Source: Rubripirellula reticaptiva | GTDB lineage: Bacteria > Planctomycetota > Planctomycetia > Pirellulales > Pirellulaceae | DNA: 64,000 nucleotides | Direction of reading: 5' to 3' | Assembly (NCBI RefSeq): GCF_007860175.1 | Contig: NZ_SJPX01000001.1 | Location: 868,001-932,000, forward strand | Shown here: positions 8,150 to 16,915 of the stretch, piece by piece | Layout of the letters: every line of letters begins with the position of its first letter | Numbering within the stretch: position 1 is the stretch's first letter | Translations under genes and position numbers: made by a program | Notes under the pieces: model-generated | What the model was told of the DNA's origin: nothing | Databases searched by the model: none | Seen by the model: only the letters and a program-made list of their open reading frames with translations

Positions 8150-9541
8150 TTATGCGCTGAGCGCTGTGACCGTATCCGCATCAGAGTCTTCATTTTCAGT
8201 TTCGGCCGTCACGCTGACTGGAACGATTCCAAACGCTCGCCCCATCACCACCGCAATCGGTGCCGCAGCAAAGCTTAACAGAGCACCCATCTTGACCGAA
8301 TCCTGGATTGCACCGGGAACCGTAAATGCAGCCACTGAAACAAACAAGGCGACGGTGAATCCTAGCCCTGCGACCATGCCCAGAGTCACCACGTGCCGAT
8401 AATCCATGCCGGCAGGCTTTTCAAGTTTTAGGCCCTTTTCAGCAAACAACGTCATCAATGTGATGCCCACAGGCTTGCCAACCAACAGTCCGGCCAAAAC
8501 CAACCAAGTACCTGTCCCCAAGCTGCTCATCACGACACCGGCATTTGCCAGCCCGAAAAGTCCCAGGAAAAACTCGACTGGCAACTTCCAAAAATGCTCG
8601 AATTCGTTCAACGTATCGTGGCGGTCAAGTTCCTCTCGGGCAAAGATCCCCAAGTCCGTATGAGCGTGGGGAAGCAATGGAATGATCGGAACTAAACCCA
8701 AGGCAGGGTGAATGTTTGCTTGATAAAAACTGAACCAACAAACCGCCCCCGGGCCCAACAGGTAAGCCCAGTGGCTGTGTACTTTTGATCGACGCAGCAA
8801 CATCGCCCCGCACATGGCAACCACAGTCAACATCAACCATTGCGGCACGATCGGAGCCTGAGGATAGAAGATCGCTAGAATCATCAATCCGGCTGCATCA
8901 TCGGCGATTGCCAACAGCAACAAGAACGCGATCGCAGGGTGCCCGGCACCAAAGATCACTCTCGCGATCAAGTAACTGAACGCGATGTCGGTTGCACAAG
9001 GCACCGCCCACCCGTTGCCCAAACTAGCAGTAGACCCGGTAAGGTACGTACCAACCATATAAACCAGCGCTGGTCCAAGTACGCCACCAACAGTCGCCAG
9101 CAGTGGCGTTGCCGCTTTTCGTGGCTCGTTCAGTGATCCACCCGGCAACAAAGATTCCCAAACTTCTTTAGCGGCGATTGCAAAGAACAAAGCCATCAGG
9201 ATGTCGTTGATGATGAAGTGAAACGAAAGCCCGTGAGTTGCTTGAGAAACAATACCCTGCGGACCTGCGTCCGAATGGCCGGCCGCTTGATCAGCAGAGT
9301 GAGGTGCAACTGCCGAAACAAGTGACACATCAGCAGCATGGTCGGCCGACACATTAGCAACATCAACGTGCCCACTCCAAATCGATGTCACGTCGAAGTG
9401 AACAAAGTCATGATACGAATGGCTACCAGTTTGGTGAGCCACATTCGCCCAAATCAGGGCAGCCAAAGCTCCGGCAATCAGCAAAAATGAATTATCAATT
9501 AACTTGCGGACAATTCCGCGTTTTTTGGTGTGACTCGACAT
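8150..9541 (-). CDS. nhaA: Na+/H+ antiporter NhaA
   Basis: 463 residues with about twelve membrane segments. The diagnostic LLAIADDAAGL motif contains the paired aspartates that bind sodium and protons in NhaA. NhaA exports Na+ or Li+ in exchange for protons, used for sodium and pH homeostasis and expected in a marine organism. Compared with E. coli NhaA (388 residues) there is an insertion of roughly 60 residues between the first and second helices (about residues 40-100), rich in His, Ala, Asp and Ser, which would face the periplasm. The ATG at 9541 begins MSSHTKKRGIVRKLID, a basic cytoplasmic N-terminus. The LOG gene follows on the same strand. Confidence 0.93.
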   Translation of the reverse strand: MSSHTKKRGIVRKLIDNSFLLIAGALAALIWANVAHQTGSHSYHDFVHFDVTSIWSGHVDVANVSADHAADVSLVSAVAPHSADQAAGHSDAGPQGIVSQATHGLSFHFIINDILMALFFAIAAKEVWESLLPGGSLNEPRKAATPLLATVGGVLGPALVYMVGTYLTGSTASLGNGWAVPCATDIAFSYLIARVIFGAGHPAIAFLLLLAIADDAAGLMILAIFYPQAPIVPQWLMLTVVAMCGAMLLRRSKVHSHWAYLLGPGAVCWFSFYQANIHPALGLVPIIPLLPHAHTDLGIFAREELDRHDTLNEFEHFWKLPVEFFLGLFGLANAGVVMSSLGTGTWLVLAGLLVGKPVGITLMTLFAEKGLKLEKPAGMDYRHVVTLGMVAGLGFTVALFVSVAAFTVPGAIQDSVKMGALLSFAAAPIAVVMGRAFGIVPVSVTAETENEDSDADTVTALSA

Positions 9542-9720
9542 CGAACAGGTTGCCCCTTAAACGCTTTCAAAAGCATCTCGATTCCCCCAATGAGAACCAA
9601 ATGCATGCTTTCGAAAACCTTGGTCACACCCAAAGGCCGCGGTAGAAGCATCCCAAACAACGAATCAGGAATATGGCAAACCGCACCAATTATGCAGATT
9701 GCAACGCCGATGCCGCCCAT
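9499..9720 (-). CDS. Possible small membrane protein upstream of nhaA
   Basis: An ATG at 9720 opens a 73-codon frame (MGGIGVAICIIGAVCHIPDS...) whose first half is hydrophobic and whose end overlaps the nhaA start by 43 bases. I do not recognise it. No clear ribosome binding site precedes it, and the tail (KGQPVRCRVTPKNAELSAS) does not look conserved. It may be a chance frame in the 276-base gap between nhaA and the GMC gene. Confidence 0.25.
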   Translation of the reverse strand: MGGIGVAICIIGAVCHIPDSLFGMLLPRPLGVTKVFESMHLVLIGGIEMLLKAFKGQPVRCRVTPKNAELSAS

Positions 9721-9817
9721 CACATCGCCGGAATCAAACCTGTAAGTTTGAGAAAACAGCTCACGCCGCAACCCCCGTCGTAAGAATGCGTTGCAACGCT
9801 CGGTCGACGCTATCAGC

Positions 9818-11299
9818 CTATCCTGCGATCGACTCAGCCGCCAAAATTGCCCACGTCATCACCGCTGCAGTCGGATTCCCACTTGGCAAATCAGGCAGTG
9901 CCGAAGCATCAGCGACCCAAAGCCCCCCAGTTCCGCGAACTCGGAAGTCAGCGTCCACCGGTGTATCGATTTGATCGCCGTACCGACACGACCCGACCGG
10001 GTGGTACAACGTTTGTGAAAAGCGTGCGATCGACTGCTTGATCGATCGTTCATCAATTCGCCGGTTGCCGGGAATCACCTCTTTGGTGATGCACTGCGCA
10101 AGCGACGATTGGCCAACCAACTTTCGAATGTCATTGACGGCGCTGACCAACCGATCACCATCACTTGCGTCGGAGAGATAGTTTGGGTGAATCGTCGGTT
10201 GCGAACGCGCGTCACGCGAAGGAATTGTAATTTGACCGCTCGATTTCGAACGAGTCAGATTAATCGCCAGCGTCATCATCGGTGCGACACTGTCGGCCGG
10301 AAACGTCAAGTAATGCGTCGGCGTAACATGCACTTGAAACTCGCCACCCCGAAAAAGCCCACCGCTCTCGGCGAGGTTTGAAACAACTGGCCCCGTGCCC
10401 ATCACTTGCCAGCGTGCAACATCCCGGGCCGAAGGATTTAGCCGAAAGGTATCTTTGAAATTGGTTTCAAAGATCACCGGCATCACCAAGTGATCCTTTA
10501 ACTTGTGTCCAACCATCGGTCGATCCACGCGAACGTCGATTCCGTGGCGTGAGAGTTCGCTAGCGTCACCGATACCGCTGCGCATCAGTATCGTTGGCGT
10601 TGCAATTGATCCGGCACACAGGATGACTCCGCAACGACTGGTTAGTTCGCTCGGTGATCCGTCTTTGATGATCGAGACACCGACGGCCCGGTCGCCTTTG
10701 AACAAGACTCGATCAACGGTAGCGCGAACGACGTCTGTGTTCTTCAACATGGGTGCCCAATCCAGTCGCCGACCGTTGCGATTGATTCGCTGGTAAATCA
10801 TTGGCGAGGCATCGGGAAGAGTCTCGGCGACGGACAGAAACCGTCGTGACGCTTCACTGATCCAGCAAGGTGATTCGGGACACACGATCGACTCGGCGAC
10901 TTGATATGCATCTCGCCACTGTCGTATCGATCGACGGCCACCGCTTGCCGATTCCCAACAGGCGAAGTCCACTTCGGTCGGCGGGAACCAAATCATCGCG
11001 TTGATTCGCGCGCTGCCGCCGATACCTCGGCCGCGCGGCCACACAATCTTACGACCGGCCAGATGCTCGCTCGGTTCGGTCGACAAATTCCAATCGTCGC
11101 CGGACCCCAACAACGTTAACCAACGTGATGGACGTTGCTGATCGATCGGCGGCGGCGAATCGGAATCGGGCGATACACAGGGTTCGATGATCGTGACGCG
11201 GCGTCCCGGCTGCGAACCCGTTTGCTGCGAACCCAATTGACGGGCGAGTGTGCATCCTGCAACACCGGCACCGACGATGATCCAATCAGTTCGATTCAT
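9818..11299 (-). CDS. GMC family FAD-dependent oxidoreductase
   Basis: 493 residues from the ATG at 11299, which places the dinucleotide-binding motif WIIVGAGVAGCTLARQLG at the very N-terminus as usual for glucose-methanol-choline oxidoreductases. The GMC signature 1 region follows (GRGIGGSARINAMIWF), then AGSIATPTILMRSGIGD (signature 2) and the C-terminal active-site segment with YHPVGSCRYG and GNPTAAVMTWAI. The family oxidises alcohols, choline or sugars; the substrate cannot be read from sequence. Slightly short for the family (usually 500-560). The exported CX5R protein gene is upstream on the same strand, 28 bases away, so the pair is likely one transcript. Confidence 0.9.
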   Translation of the reverse strand: MNRTDWIIVGAGVAGCTLARQLGSQQTGSQPGRRVTIIEPCVSPDSDSPPPIDQQRPSRWLTLLGSGDDWNLSTEPSEHLAGRKIVWPRGRGIGGSARINAMIWFPPTEVDFACWESASGGRRSIRQWRDAYQVAESIVCPESPCWISEASRRFLSVAETLPDASPMIYQRINRNGRRLDWAPMLKNTDVVRATVDRVLFKGDRAVGVSIIKDGSPSELTSRCGVILCAGSIATPTILMRSGIGDASELSRHGIDVRVDRPMVGHKLKDHLVMPVIFETNFKDTFRLNPSARDVARWQVMGTGPVVSNLAESGGLFRGGEFQVHVTPTHYLTFPADSVAPMMTLAINLTRSKSSGQITIPSRDARSQPTIHPNYLSDASDGDRLVSAVNDIRKLVGQSSLAQCITKEVIPGNRRIDERSIKQSIARFSQTLYHPVGSCRYGDQIDTPVDADFRVRGTGGLWVADASALPDLPSGNPTAAVMTWAILAAESIAG

Positions 11300-11327
11300 T
11301 GCTACAGCCAATGCCGATTCAAGACAG

Positions 11328-12026
11328 TCACGACAACAACGAAAACGCGTACAGCATTTCTCGGGCGACCTGGGCACATCGCTCGTCGTAAGTATCCGAT
11401 TCCTGAGGTGTGCCGTCCGATTCTTTGGGATCAACATACTTGATCACCAATCGCGTGGCGGCACCACGAACGACCGGGCAATTAGCATCCGCGTCACTGC
11501 AAACCATCACCGCACAGTATCCAGCACTTGGATTTGGCGACTGATCATAGACTTTTGAAAAGCAAACGATCGGGGATGCAGCATGGCTGTATCGAACGTC
11601 GTACCGCGGATTGGGCACGTCGCTCGCTGCGGTGGCCACATCAAATCCGGCTCGGCCCAAGGCAGCGACGATACGCACATTCATTGCGGTGGCTTCTGTA
11701 CCGCCCGAAAACGTGTTGACGCCTTCGATTCCTCGGTCCGCCGCCGCAACCGTCGCCCAAATTTGAGCCAGATGGCTGCGGCGAGAATTATGCGTACAGA
11801 TGAAGTGTAAATTGACTTGACCGCCCGCCGCGATCGCATCGCGAACTTGGTCGGCCAACTCTGCCAACTCGGATCGCCGTGAAACAGGAATCTGATCAAA
11901 TTCAGACTGCCGCTGCTTTGTGTAGTCAGCAAGTGGTTCATTTAATTTCACAGGTTCGCTCGCTATCAAATTTGTGGAAACCGCCACCGATATCGCCAAT
12001 ATCCAAACCAAGGGGTAGAAACGCAT
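11328..12026 (-). CDS. Exported CX5R phosphatase/arsenate reductase-like protein
   Basis: From the ATG at 12026 the product has 232 residues beginning with a hydrophobic signal sequence (MRFYPLVWILAISVAVSTNL...). The mature part carries HFICTHNSRRSHLAQIWA, a P-loop of CX5R type like that of low-molecular-weight tyrosine phosphatases and thioredoxin-coupled arsenate reductases (typical form CxxNSxRSQ). Family members are normally about 130-150 residues and cytoplasmic; here the export signal and extra length are unusual. Longer upstream starts (12053, 12164) are possible but would hide the signal peptide. A C-terminal part contains VMVCSDADANCP with two further cysteines that might act as a resolving pair. 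Adjacent to the GMC oxidoreductase. Activity on arsenate or phosphotyrosine is not shown. Confidence 0.75.
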   Translation of the reverse strand: MRFYPLVWILAISVAVSTNLIASEPVKLNEPLADYTKQRQSEFDQIPVSRRSELAELADQVRDAIAAGGQVNLHFICTHNSRRSHLAQIWATVAAADRGIEGVNTFSGGTEATAMNVRIVAALGRAGFDVATAASDVPNPRYDVRYSHAASPIVCFSKVYDQSPNPSAGYCAVMVCSDADANCPVVRGAATRLVIKYVDPKESDGTPQESDTYDERCAQVAREMLYAFSLLS

Positions 12027-12240
12027 GATGGAACTCGTCGTCGATAGAGACATGGGTAGTAGACTGTCTTGGAAGCGTTTTAACAGCAGCCGGACGCCTC
12101 GCCCATGGAACCTAGCGAGCGATGGGGCCAGTGCCTCGGCTTTGCATCTAACCGGCGGGTCCAATAGCCGAATCAGCCAACTTTGACTACGATTCGCAGT
12201 TCCACCGTTCGTCTTTAAATCCTATTTATTTAAAAGTTCG

Positions 12241-13458
12241 ATGACCGAATCCTCGAAAATTCCGCCACGTTTTTCTGTTGTCGCAACCGCCCCCCCCGAT
12301 TCAATCCTGGGGTTGAACGAAGCCTTTGCGGCCGACACGAACCCGGAAAAGATGAACCTCAGCGTCGGCGTCTACAAAGACGTATCGGGGCAAACGCCGG
12401 TGCTGCGCTGTGTCAAAGCGGCTGAGCAACGATTGGTTGATGGTGAAAAGACGAAAGGCTACCTGCCGATCGATGGCCAAGCCGACTACCGTACGCACGT
12501 CCGAAAATTGGTTTTTGGCGACACGATCGACGCATCCCGAATCGCAGTGCTGCAGACGCCCGGCGGAACCGGCGCGCTACGCGAATCGGCTGCGTTTCTT
12601 AGCAGCCAGATCCCGGGTGCGCGAGTCTGGATTTCAAACCCGACCTGGGCTAACCACCAAGCCATCTTCGCCTCCGAAAATGTCCCCTACGATTCGTATC
12701 GATACCTAGCCGCCGACAAGAAGTCTTTTGACGTCGACGGCATGATCGACGACCTAACCACCAAGACCCGCCCGGGCGATGCAGTTTTGCTGCACGCCTG
12801 TTGCCACAATCCGACCGGCGTCGACCCAACCGCCGAGCAATGGAACATGATCGCGGCGCTGTTATCGGAAAAGCAACTGCTGCCGATCATCGACTTTGCC
12901 TACCAAGGTTTCGGTCACGGGCTCGATGAAGACGCGGTCGCCATCCGTGCGATCACGAATGTATGCGACGAAGCAATCGTGTGCAGTTCATTTTCAAAGA
13001 ACTTCGGCTTGTACAGTGAACGAGTCGGTGCGGTGTCGGTCGTTTCGGCTGATAGTGCAACGTCGGCGGCCGTCCAAAGTCAATTGAAAGCACTTGTCCG
13101 CAGCAACTACAGCAACCCGCCTCGCCACGGCGCGGCGATCGTGGCGACCATCTTGGACGATGCTGATCTGACACAAATGTGGCATGCCGAATTGACTGAA
13201 ATGCGAACGCGAATTCGTCAACTGCGTTCACAGTTTGTCGAAACCATGAAGACAACCGGCGCGGGACACGACTTCAGTTTCTTGCTCGATCAAAACGGAA
13301 TGTTCTCGTTCAGCGGACTCAACCCGATGCAAGTCGACGAACTTCGCCAGAAATACAGTATCTACATCGTCGGCAGCGGCCGAATCAACGTCGCCGGAAT
13401 GAGCGAAGATCGCATGGACCATCTATGCAAAGTGGTCGCCGCCGTGATCGAAGGCTAG
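12241..13458 (+). CDS. Aspartate/aromatic amino acid aminotransferase (class I, AspC/TyrB type)
   Basis: 405 residues with the class Ia aspartate aminotransferase pattern: LSVGVYKD near the N-terminus, an ANPTW-like SNPTWANH segment, LLHACCHNPTGVD with the Asn and Pro that position the cofactor, IIDFAYQGFG with the PLP-binding Asp and Tyr, and SSFSKNFGLYSERVG with the Schiff-base Lys. It exchanges amino groups between aspartate, aromatic amino acids and 2-oxoglutarate or oxaloacetate in the cytoplasm. The ATG at 12241 follows an A/T-rich stretch (about 12217-12236) that could hold the promoter. Stand-alone gene, divergent from the CX5R protein gene and convergent with the histidine kinase. 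AspC versus TyrB specificity cannot be decided. Confidence 0.9.
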   Translation: MTESSKIPPRFSVVATAPPDSILGLNEAFAADTNPEKMNLSVGVYKDVSGQTPVLRCVKAAEQRLVDGEKTKGYLPIDGQADYRTHVRKLVFGDTIDASRIAVLQTPGGTGALRESAAFLSSQIPGARVWISNPTWANHQAIFASENVPYDSYRYLAADKKSFDVDGMIDDLTTKTRPGDAVLLHACCHNPTGVDPTAEQWNMIAALLSEKQLLPIIDFAYQGFGHGLDEDAVAIRAITNVCDEAIVCSSFSKNFGLYSERVGAVSVVSADSATSAAVQSQLKALVRSNYSNPPRHGAAIVATILDDADLTQMWHAELTEMRTRIRQLRSQFVETMKTTGAGHDFSFLLDQNGMFSFSGLNPMQVDELRQKYSIYIVGSGRINVAGMSEDRMDHLCKVVAAVIEG

Positions 13459-13658
13459 AGCTGCACGTTGTCCAAATGAGGCAACAAGGTCCGACGGCGA
13501 TCTACAACATGGGCAACTGCCACACGCTTCGAATCATAGTTTCGCTTATGACCAACTTCATTCTCGCACTAGAAACCTAGACAAGCGTCGAACTCCCAGC
13601 AGAGAACGGCAACTGCTTTATCTTGTGTGATGACCATGGAGTAACATTTCACTCGAAA

Positions 13659-13677
13659 GGCACGCTCGCATCGTGCC
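13659..13677 (-). terminator. Possible terminator of the histidine kinase gene
   Basis: A perfect 6-base stem GGCACG/CGTGCC with a 7-base loop lies about 47 bases downstream of the kinase stop on the minus strand and is followed only by TTT. The surrounding 265-base gap (13459-13723) shows nothing else. Confidence 0.35.
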
Positions 13678-13723
13678 AGACTATGTTTTTGGCCATGCGC
13701 ACCTCCGGGCCTTCACAGTAGGA

Positions 13724-15319
13724 TTAGTTAACCGCTTGTGAAACTTGGCGTCGTCCCATTTCAAGATCGCGGACAAAATTTAACAGCTCATCGAACGCGA
13801 CTGGCTTTACCAAGTGCAGATCAAACCCCGCTTGCGATGCGAGTTCTCGGTCTTGCTTACTCCCCCAGCCCGTCAGTGCAATCAGCTTAACGTGGGTGAA
13901 ATGCTGGGAGCGACGCAGTTGACGAGCCGCTTCATAGCCGTCCATCCCAGGCAATCCAATGTCCATAACAATGACGGACGGACGGAATCTCAATGCTTGG
14001 TTGATTGCCTCAACTCCATCAGCCGCAAGCTCGACTTGATAACCGGATGACTCGAAAAGATCGCGTAACATCTTGGCGGCATCTTGGTTGTCATCCACTA
14101 AGAGCAACTTGTTAGGTTGGTCAATCGATACTATACCGCTGCAACCGGTGTTTAAATCAAGAGTACCAAGTCGATTGATGTCCGACGTGTCAAGATTCGT
14201 TTCGACTAGTGGATTGGGATGCAAGGGAAGCTGGACCGTAAACGTGCTGCCCAGTCCCGGCCCCCGGCTTTCGACTGACAGATTGCCGTGGTGCAGCTCA
14301 ATCAATCGCTTTGCGATCGTCAAACCAACGCCCAACCCGCCATATTCGCGAGTCCGGCTGGTGTCGACTTGAACGAAAGGTTCAAAGATTCGCTCGGCAT
14401 ACTCAGCGGCAAGACCTATTCCGGAATCCTTAATTGTAACGTGCGCAAATCCGTTGCATTGGTCTACGAACAAGCAGACATGCCCTGATGCAGGAGTATA
14501 CTTCGACGCATTTCCCAGCAGATTTGCTGTCAACTGTGCTAAGCGAACGCGATCGCCGTCGACCCATACTGGCGAGTCTGGAATGACTGATTGAAATCGC
14601 TGCGACTTCTCTGCAAACGCCCCTTCGATCATCTCCACGGCGTCGCGTATGGAATCGCGCAGATCAAGTTGTTCGACCAGAAGCTCAATGTGTCCGCGAC
14701 AGAAACGAGACACTTCTAGCAGGTCGTCGGTGATCCGAATCAAATGCTCAGTCTGACGACTTACCACCTCACGCACCCGCCGTACCGTCTCAGTTGATCC
14801 CTCACTTCGTTCTAACAACGCCATGCTTGAAAGAATGGGTGCCAATGGGTTTCGCAGTTCGTGTGCCAGCAACGCCAGAAACTCGTCTTTACGCTTGTCC
14901 GCTAGTTGAAGATCAGTTCCTAAACGAACATTTTCCGTTGCTCGATTTTCGGCCAAGCGACGTTGCCGCTCAGCACGGTCAAAAAGCAAAACAGCGACGC
15001 AGTTGACAATTACATAAATGGTCAATTGAACCAGTTCGGGAACACCTTCGATCAAAAGGCTACTGGCAGGAGGAATAAAGAACTGAGCTGCCGACAGAGT
15101 GCCAAGCACAATTGCCAACACAGCGGGGCCAGAGCCTGACACCCAGGCAGTCAGCAGAACGCTCAAGTAAAAAAGACTGAACGGGCATTCTTCGTTCAAC
15201 CAAGGTTGCAATAACGAACGAAACCAAATGACGATCGCAGTACTGAATATGGCGATTGAATAGCGTCCAATATTGAACGTCCAATTTCGAATGCCGCGTT
15301 GCAATACCTCGTCGTTCAA
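13724..15319 (-). CDS. DUF4118 hybrid histidine kinase with C-terminal receiver
   Basis: I choose the TTG at 15319, because it overlaps the stop of the upstream CsrA-REC gene as TTGA; the frame is open back to an ATG at 15385. About 531 residues. Order: four hydrophobic helices of KdpD/DUF4118 type in the first 130 residues, a coiled linker, HisKA with LALLAHELRNPLAPI (phospho-His), HATPase_c with N box (LLGNASKYTP), G1 (KDSGIGLA) and G2 (GGLGVGLTIAKRL), then a receiver with VDDN acid pocket, phospho-acceptor VIVMDIGLPG, Thr in LTGWG and Lys in LVKPV. No periplasmic sensor or PAS domain. The protein should autophosphorylate, pass the phosphate to its own receiver and possibly to the receiver of its operon partner. 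Confidence 0.9.
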   Translation of the reverse strand: MNDEVLQRGIRNWTFNIGRYSIAIFSTAIVIWFRSLLQPWLNEECPFSLFYLSVLLTAWVSGSGPAVLAIVLGTLSAAQFFIPPASSLLIEGVPELVQLTIYVIVNCVAVLLFDRAERQRRLAENRATENVRLGTDLQLADKRKDEFLALLAHELRNPLAPILSSMALLERSEGSTETVRRVREVVSRQTEHLIRITDDLLEVSRFCRGHIELLVEQLDLRDSIRDAVEMIEGAFAEKSQRFQSVIPDSPVWVDGDRVRLAQLTANLLGNASKYTPASGHVCLFVDQCNGFAHVTIKDSGIGLAAEYAERIFEPFVQVDTSRTREYGGLGVGLTIAKRLIELHHGNLSVESRGPGLGSTFTVQLPLHPNPLVETNLDTSDINRLGTLDLNTGCSGIVSIDQPNKLLLVDDNQDAAKMLRDLFESSGYQVELAADGVEAINQALRFRPSVIVMDIGLPGMDGYEAARQLRRSQHFTHVKLIALTGWGSKQDRELASQAGFDLHLVKPVAFDELLNFVRDLEMGRRQVSQAVN

Positions 15320-16149
15320 GGCTGCACCTTGCACGCATCCGATGGAAGAGTCCGTTGATGAGTGCCGAGCTGATCGGTCGAACAATCTTCGCGAATTGCG
15401 TCCACCAACTGCCGAACATCGACAGGCTTGGAAAACCAGCGATCCCAGCCACGTCCGACTGGCTCATTGTCCAGGTTGCGGCGGGAGCCTGTCACCGCAT
15501 AGACCATCAGTTGGCTGAGCATCACGTCGTGGCGAATGTATTGCAATGTTTCGATGCCATTGCCGAAGGGCATGTCGATGTCCATCAACACCACATCAGG
15601 TAGGCCACAACCGTGTCGCAATTGGCTGAGGGCTTCGGCCCCGTCGCGAGCGACGTAGACGACGAACCCATGCGACGCCAGCAGATACGTCATCAAGCCG
15701 CGTTCGTTCTCAGAGTCTTCCACCACTAGAACGCGCAGCTGACGAAACGCCGTCGCCCCTGTTTTATCCTGGCAAGTATCAGGAGACGAAATCTCGTAGT
15801 TCGCGACGTCGAGCTTATCGAGGAGCGAACCGATCAGCCTTTTTGCGTCAACATCATCGCCCCGTCGCAACTGCAACTGAACAGCATCCACAAGAAGTTG
15901 CAGAGTGTTTAACTGGTTACGTCGGCGATGCTCCTCTTCTCCCCATTCTGAATCGCTCGTTAAGAGAGAATCAAATTCAGAATTTGGTTGCACCTCAACG
16001 TCCACCACTTCAGAACGTTTGACTTTGATATCAGTGGGAGCTTCAATCCCTATTTTAACAATGCGCCCTCGCACCTGAAGGATGCTGAGCGTGATGTCCA
16101 AACCGGGGAACGTAATTTGTTGCTGCGCACGTCGAGATAGAACCAGCAT
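15316..16149 (-). CDS. CsrA/RsmA domain fused to a response-regulator receiver domain
   Basis: 277 residues. Residues 1-55 are a CsrA-type RNA-binding domain: MLVLSRRAQQQI opening, VRGRIVKIGIEAP centre, and DIKVKRSEV end, keeping Leu4, Arg6, Val43 and Arg45, which correspond to the RNA-contacting residues of CsrA. A charged helical linker (about 65-130) leads to a full receiver domain: VLVVEDSENE (acidic Glu144/Asp145), VVLMDIDMP with phospho-acceptor Asp190, AVTG with Thr220 and FSKPV with Lys241. CsrA is normally a 60-70 residue stand-alone protein. The ATG at 16149 is preceded by a strong GGAGGAAA at 16157-16164, 7 bases away; this site also matches an A-N-GGA CsrA target, so autoregulation is possible. 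The hybrid kinase gene overlaps its stop. Confidence 0.88.
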   Translation of the reverse strand: MLVLSRRAQQQITFPGLDITLSILQVRGRIVKIGIEAPTDIKVKRSEVVDVEVQPNSEFDSLLTSDSEWGEEEHRRRNQLNTLQLLVDAVQLQLRRGDDVDAKRLIGSLLDKLDVANYEISSPDTCQDKTGATAFRQLRVLVVEDSENERGLMTYLLASHGFVVYVARDGAEALSQLRHGCGLPDVVLMDIDMPFGNGIETLQYIRHDVMLSQLMVYAVTGSRRNLDNEPVGRGWDRWFSKPVDVRQLVDAIREDCSTDQLGTHQRTLPSDACKVQP

Positions 16150-16164
16150 GGCCAGATTTCCTCC
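16150..16164 (-). promoter_or_regulatory. Strong Shine-Dalgarno with possible CsrA autoregulatory site
   Basis: On the minus strand, ACGGAGGAAA lies 7 bases before the ATG of the CsrA-REC gene. It contains two GGA triplets, the core of CsrA-binding sites, placed on the ribosome binding site as in classical CsrA-repressed leaders. The autoregulatory role is inference. Confidence 0.45.
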
Positions 16165-16593
16165 GTTGAAAATACCAATGGTTTGCTAACGCCAAGAACA
16201 CTTGTTGCATCAAGGAAACAAGTTTCGTTTGGACACAAATATTCGAGTCGTATCCAGCCCTAGCTGCCAGCGGCGTCTTCATCGACATCTCGGCAGCACC
16301 CAAGACGGTAACACGTTTTCTTCAACGCTCACCGACCTGAAACACTGGCAAAGTTTTATGACTGCGTAACAACCCGGTCAAGCGGCTTTCGAACTTCCCG
16401 TTTGCGGTGGGTACATGCCTGCGGTTTCAGCAAGCTAGCAATACTTATTCAAGAATGGATTGAAAGCCGAGATTCTGCAGTAAGCTGGAGAGCCGAAGGA
16501 TGAATGGATAGCAAACGGAATGGCGTGCTCCTCCAAACTTGATTCATGAGTTATGAGAGTGCACTAGCCAATGTTGGCCGAAGGAGACTCTTG
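16165..16593. other. Non-coding gap between CsrA-REC gene and IS3 remnant
   Basis: No supported gene. The right part (about 16540-16593) probably contains the left end of the insertion sequence, but I could not match an inverted repeat. The left part must hold the promoter of the CsrA-REC operon; no box is convincing by eye. Confidence 0.5.
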
Positions 16594-16878
16594 ATGACGA
16601 AGATGCGAAAACGACGAAAGCCTGAGCAGATAGTGAAGGCGTTGGCAGAAGGCGAAGCGATGCTCGCCGCTGGAAAATCATCCGCTGAGGTCTACTAGAA
16701 GCTCGGTGCTGCTGAGTCGGCATGAATGAGATGGAAGAAGCAGTTCGGCGGGATGAAGTCTGATGAGGCGAAGCGACTTCGAGAACTTGAAATCGAGAAT
16801 CGCCGACTCGAAGCGCTACTTGCTGAAGCCGAATTGGACAGGCGAATTCCGAAGGTGGCTGCTGAGGGAAACTTCTAA
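16594..16878 (+). pseudogene. IS3 orfA (helix-turn-helix) remnant with two stop codons
   Basis: Reading from the ATG at 16594 gives MTKMRKRRKPEQIVKALAEG, then in-frame stops at 16696-16698 (TAG) and 16723-16725 (TGA) inside the region that in relatives reads like EVCRKLGISEATFYRWKK. The frame then continues with RWKKQFGGMKSDEAKRLREL and a leucine-zipper-like ELEIENRRLEALLAEAELD up to a stop at 16876. The content is that of OrfA of the IS407 group, a DNA-binding helix-turn-helix followed by a coiled coil. Not functional as it stands. Confidence 0.75.
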
Positions 16879-16915
16879 GCCCGGCTCGTTGACGTGCTGC
16901 GATCCAAAAAGTTGA

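Noticed and set aside
13459-13723. tRNA or small RNA in the convergent gap
   Set aside because: No cloverleaf or conserved tRNA boxes; only a short hairpin near the kinase end.
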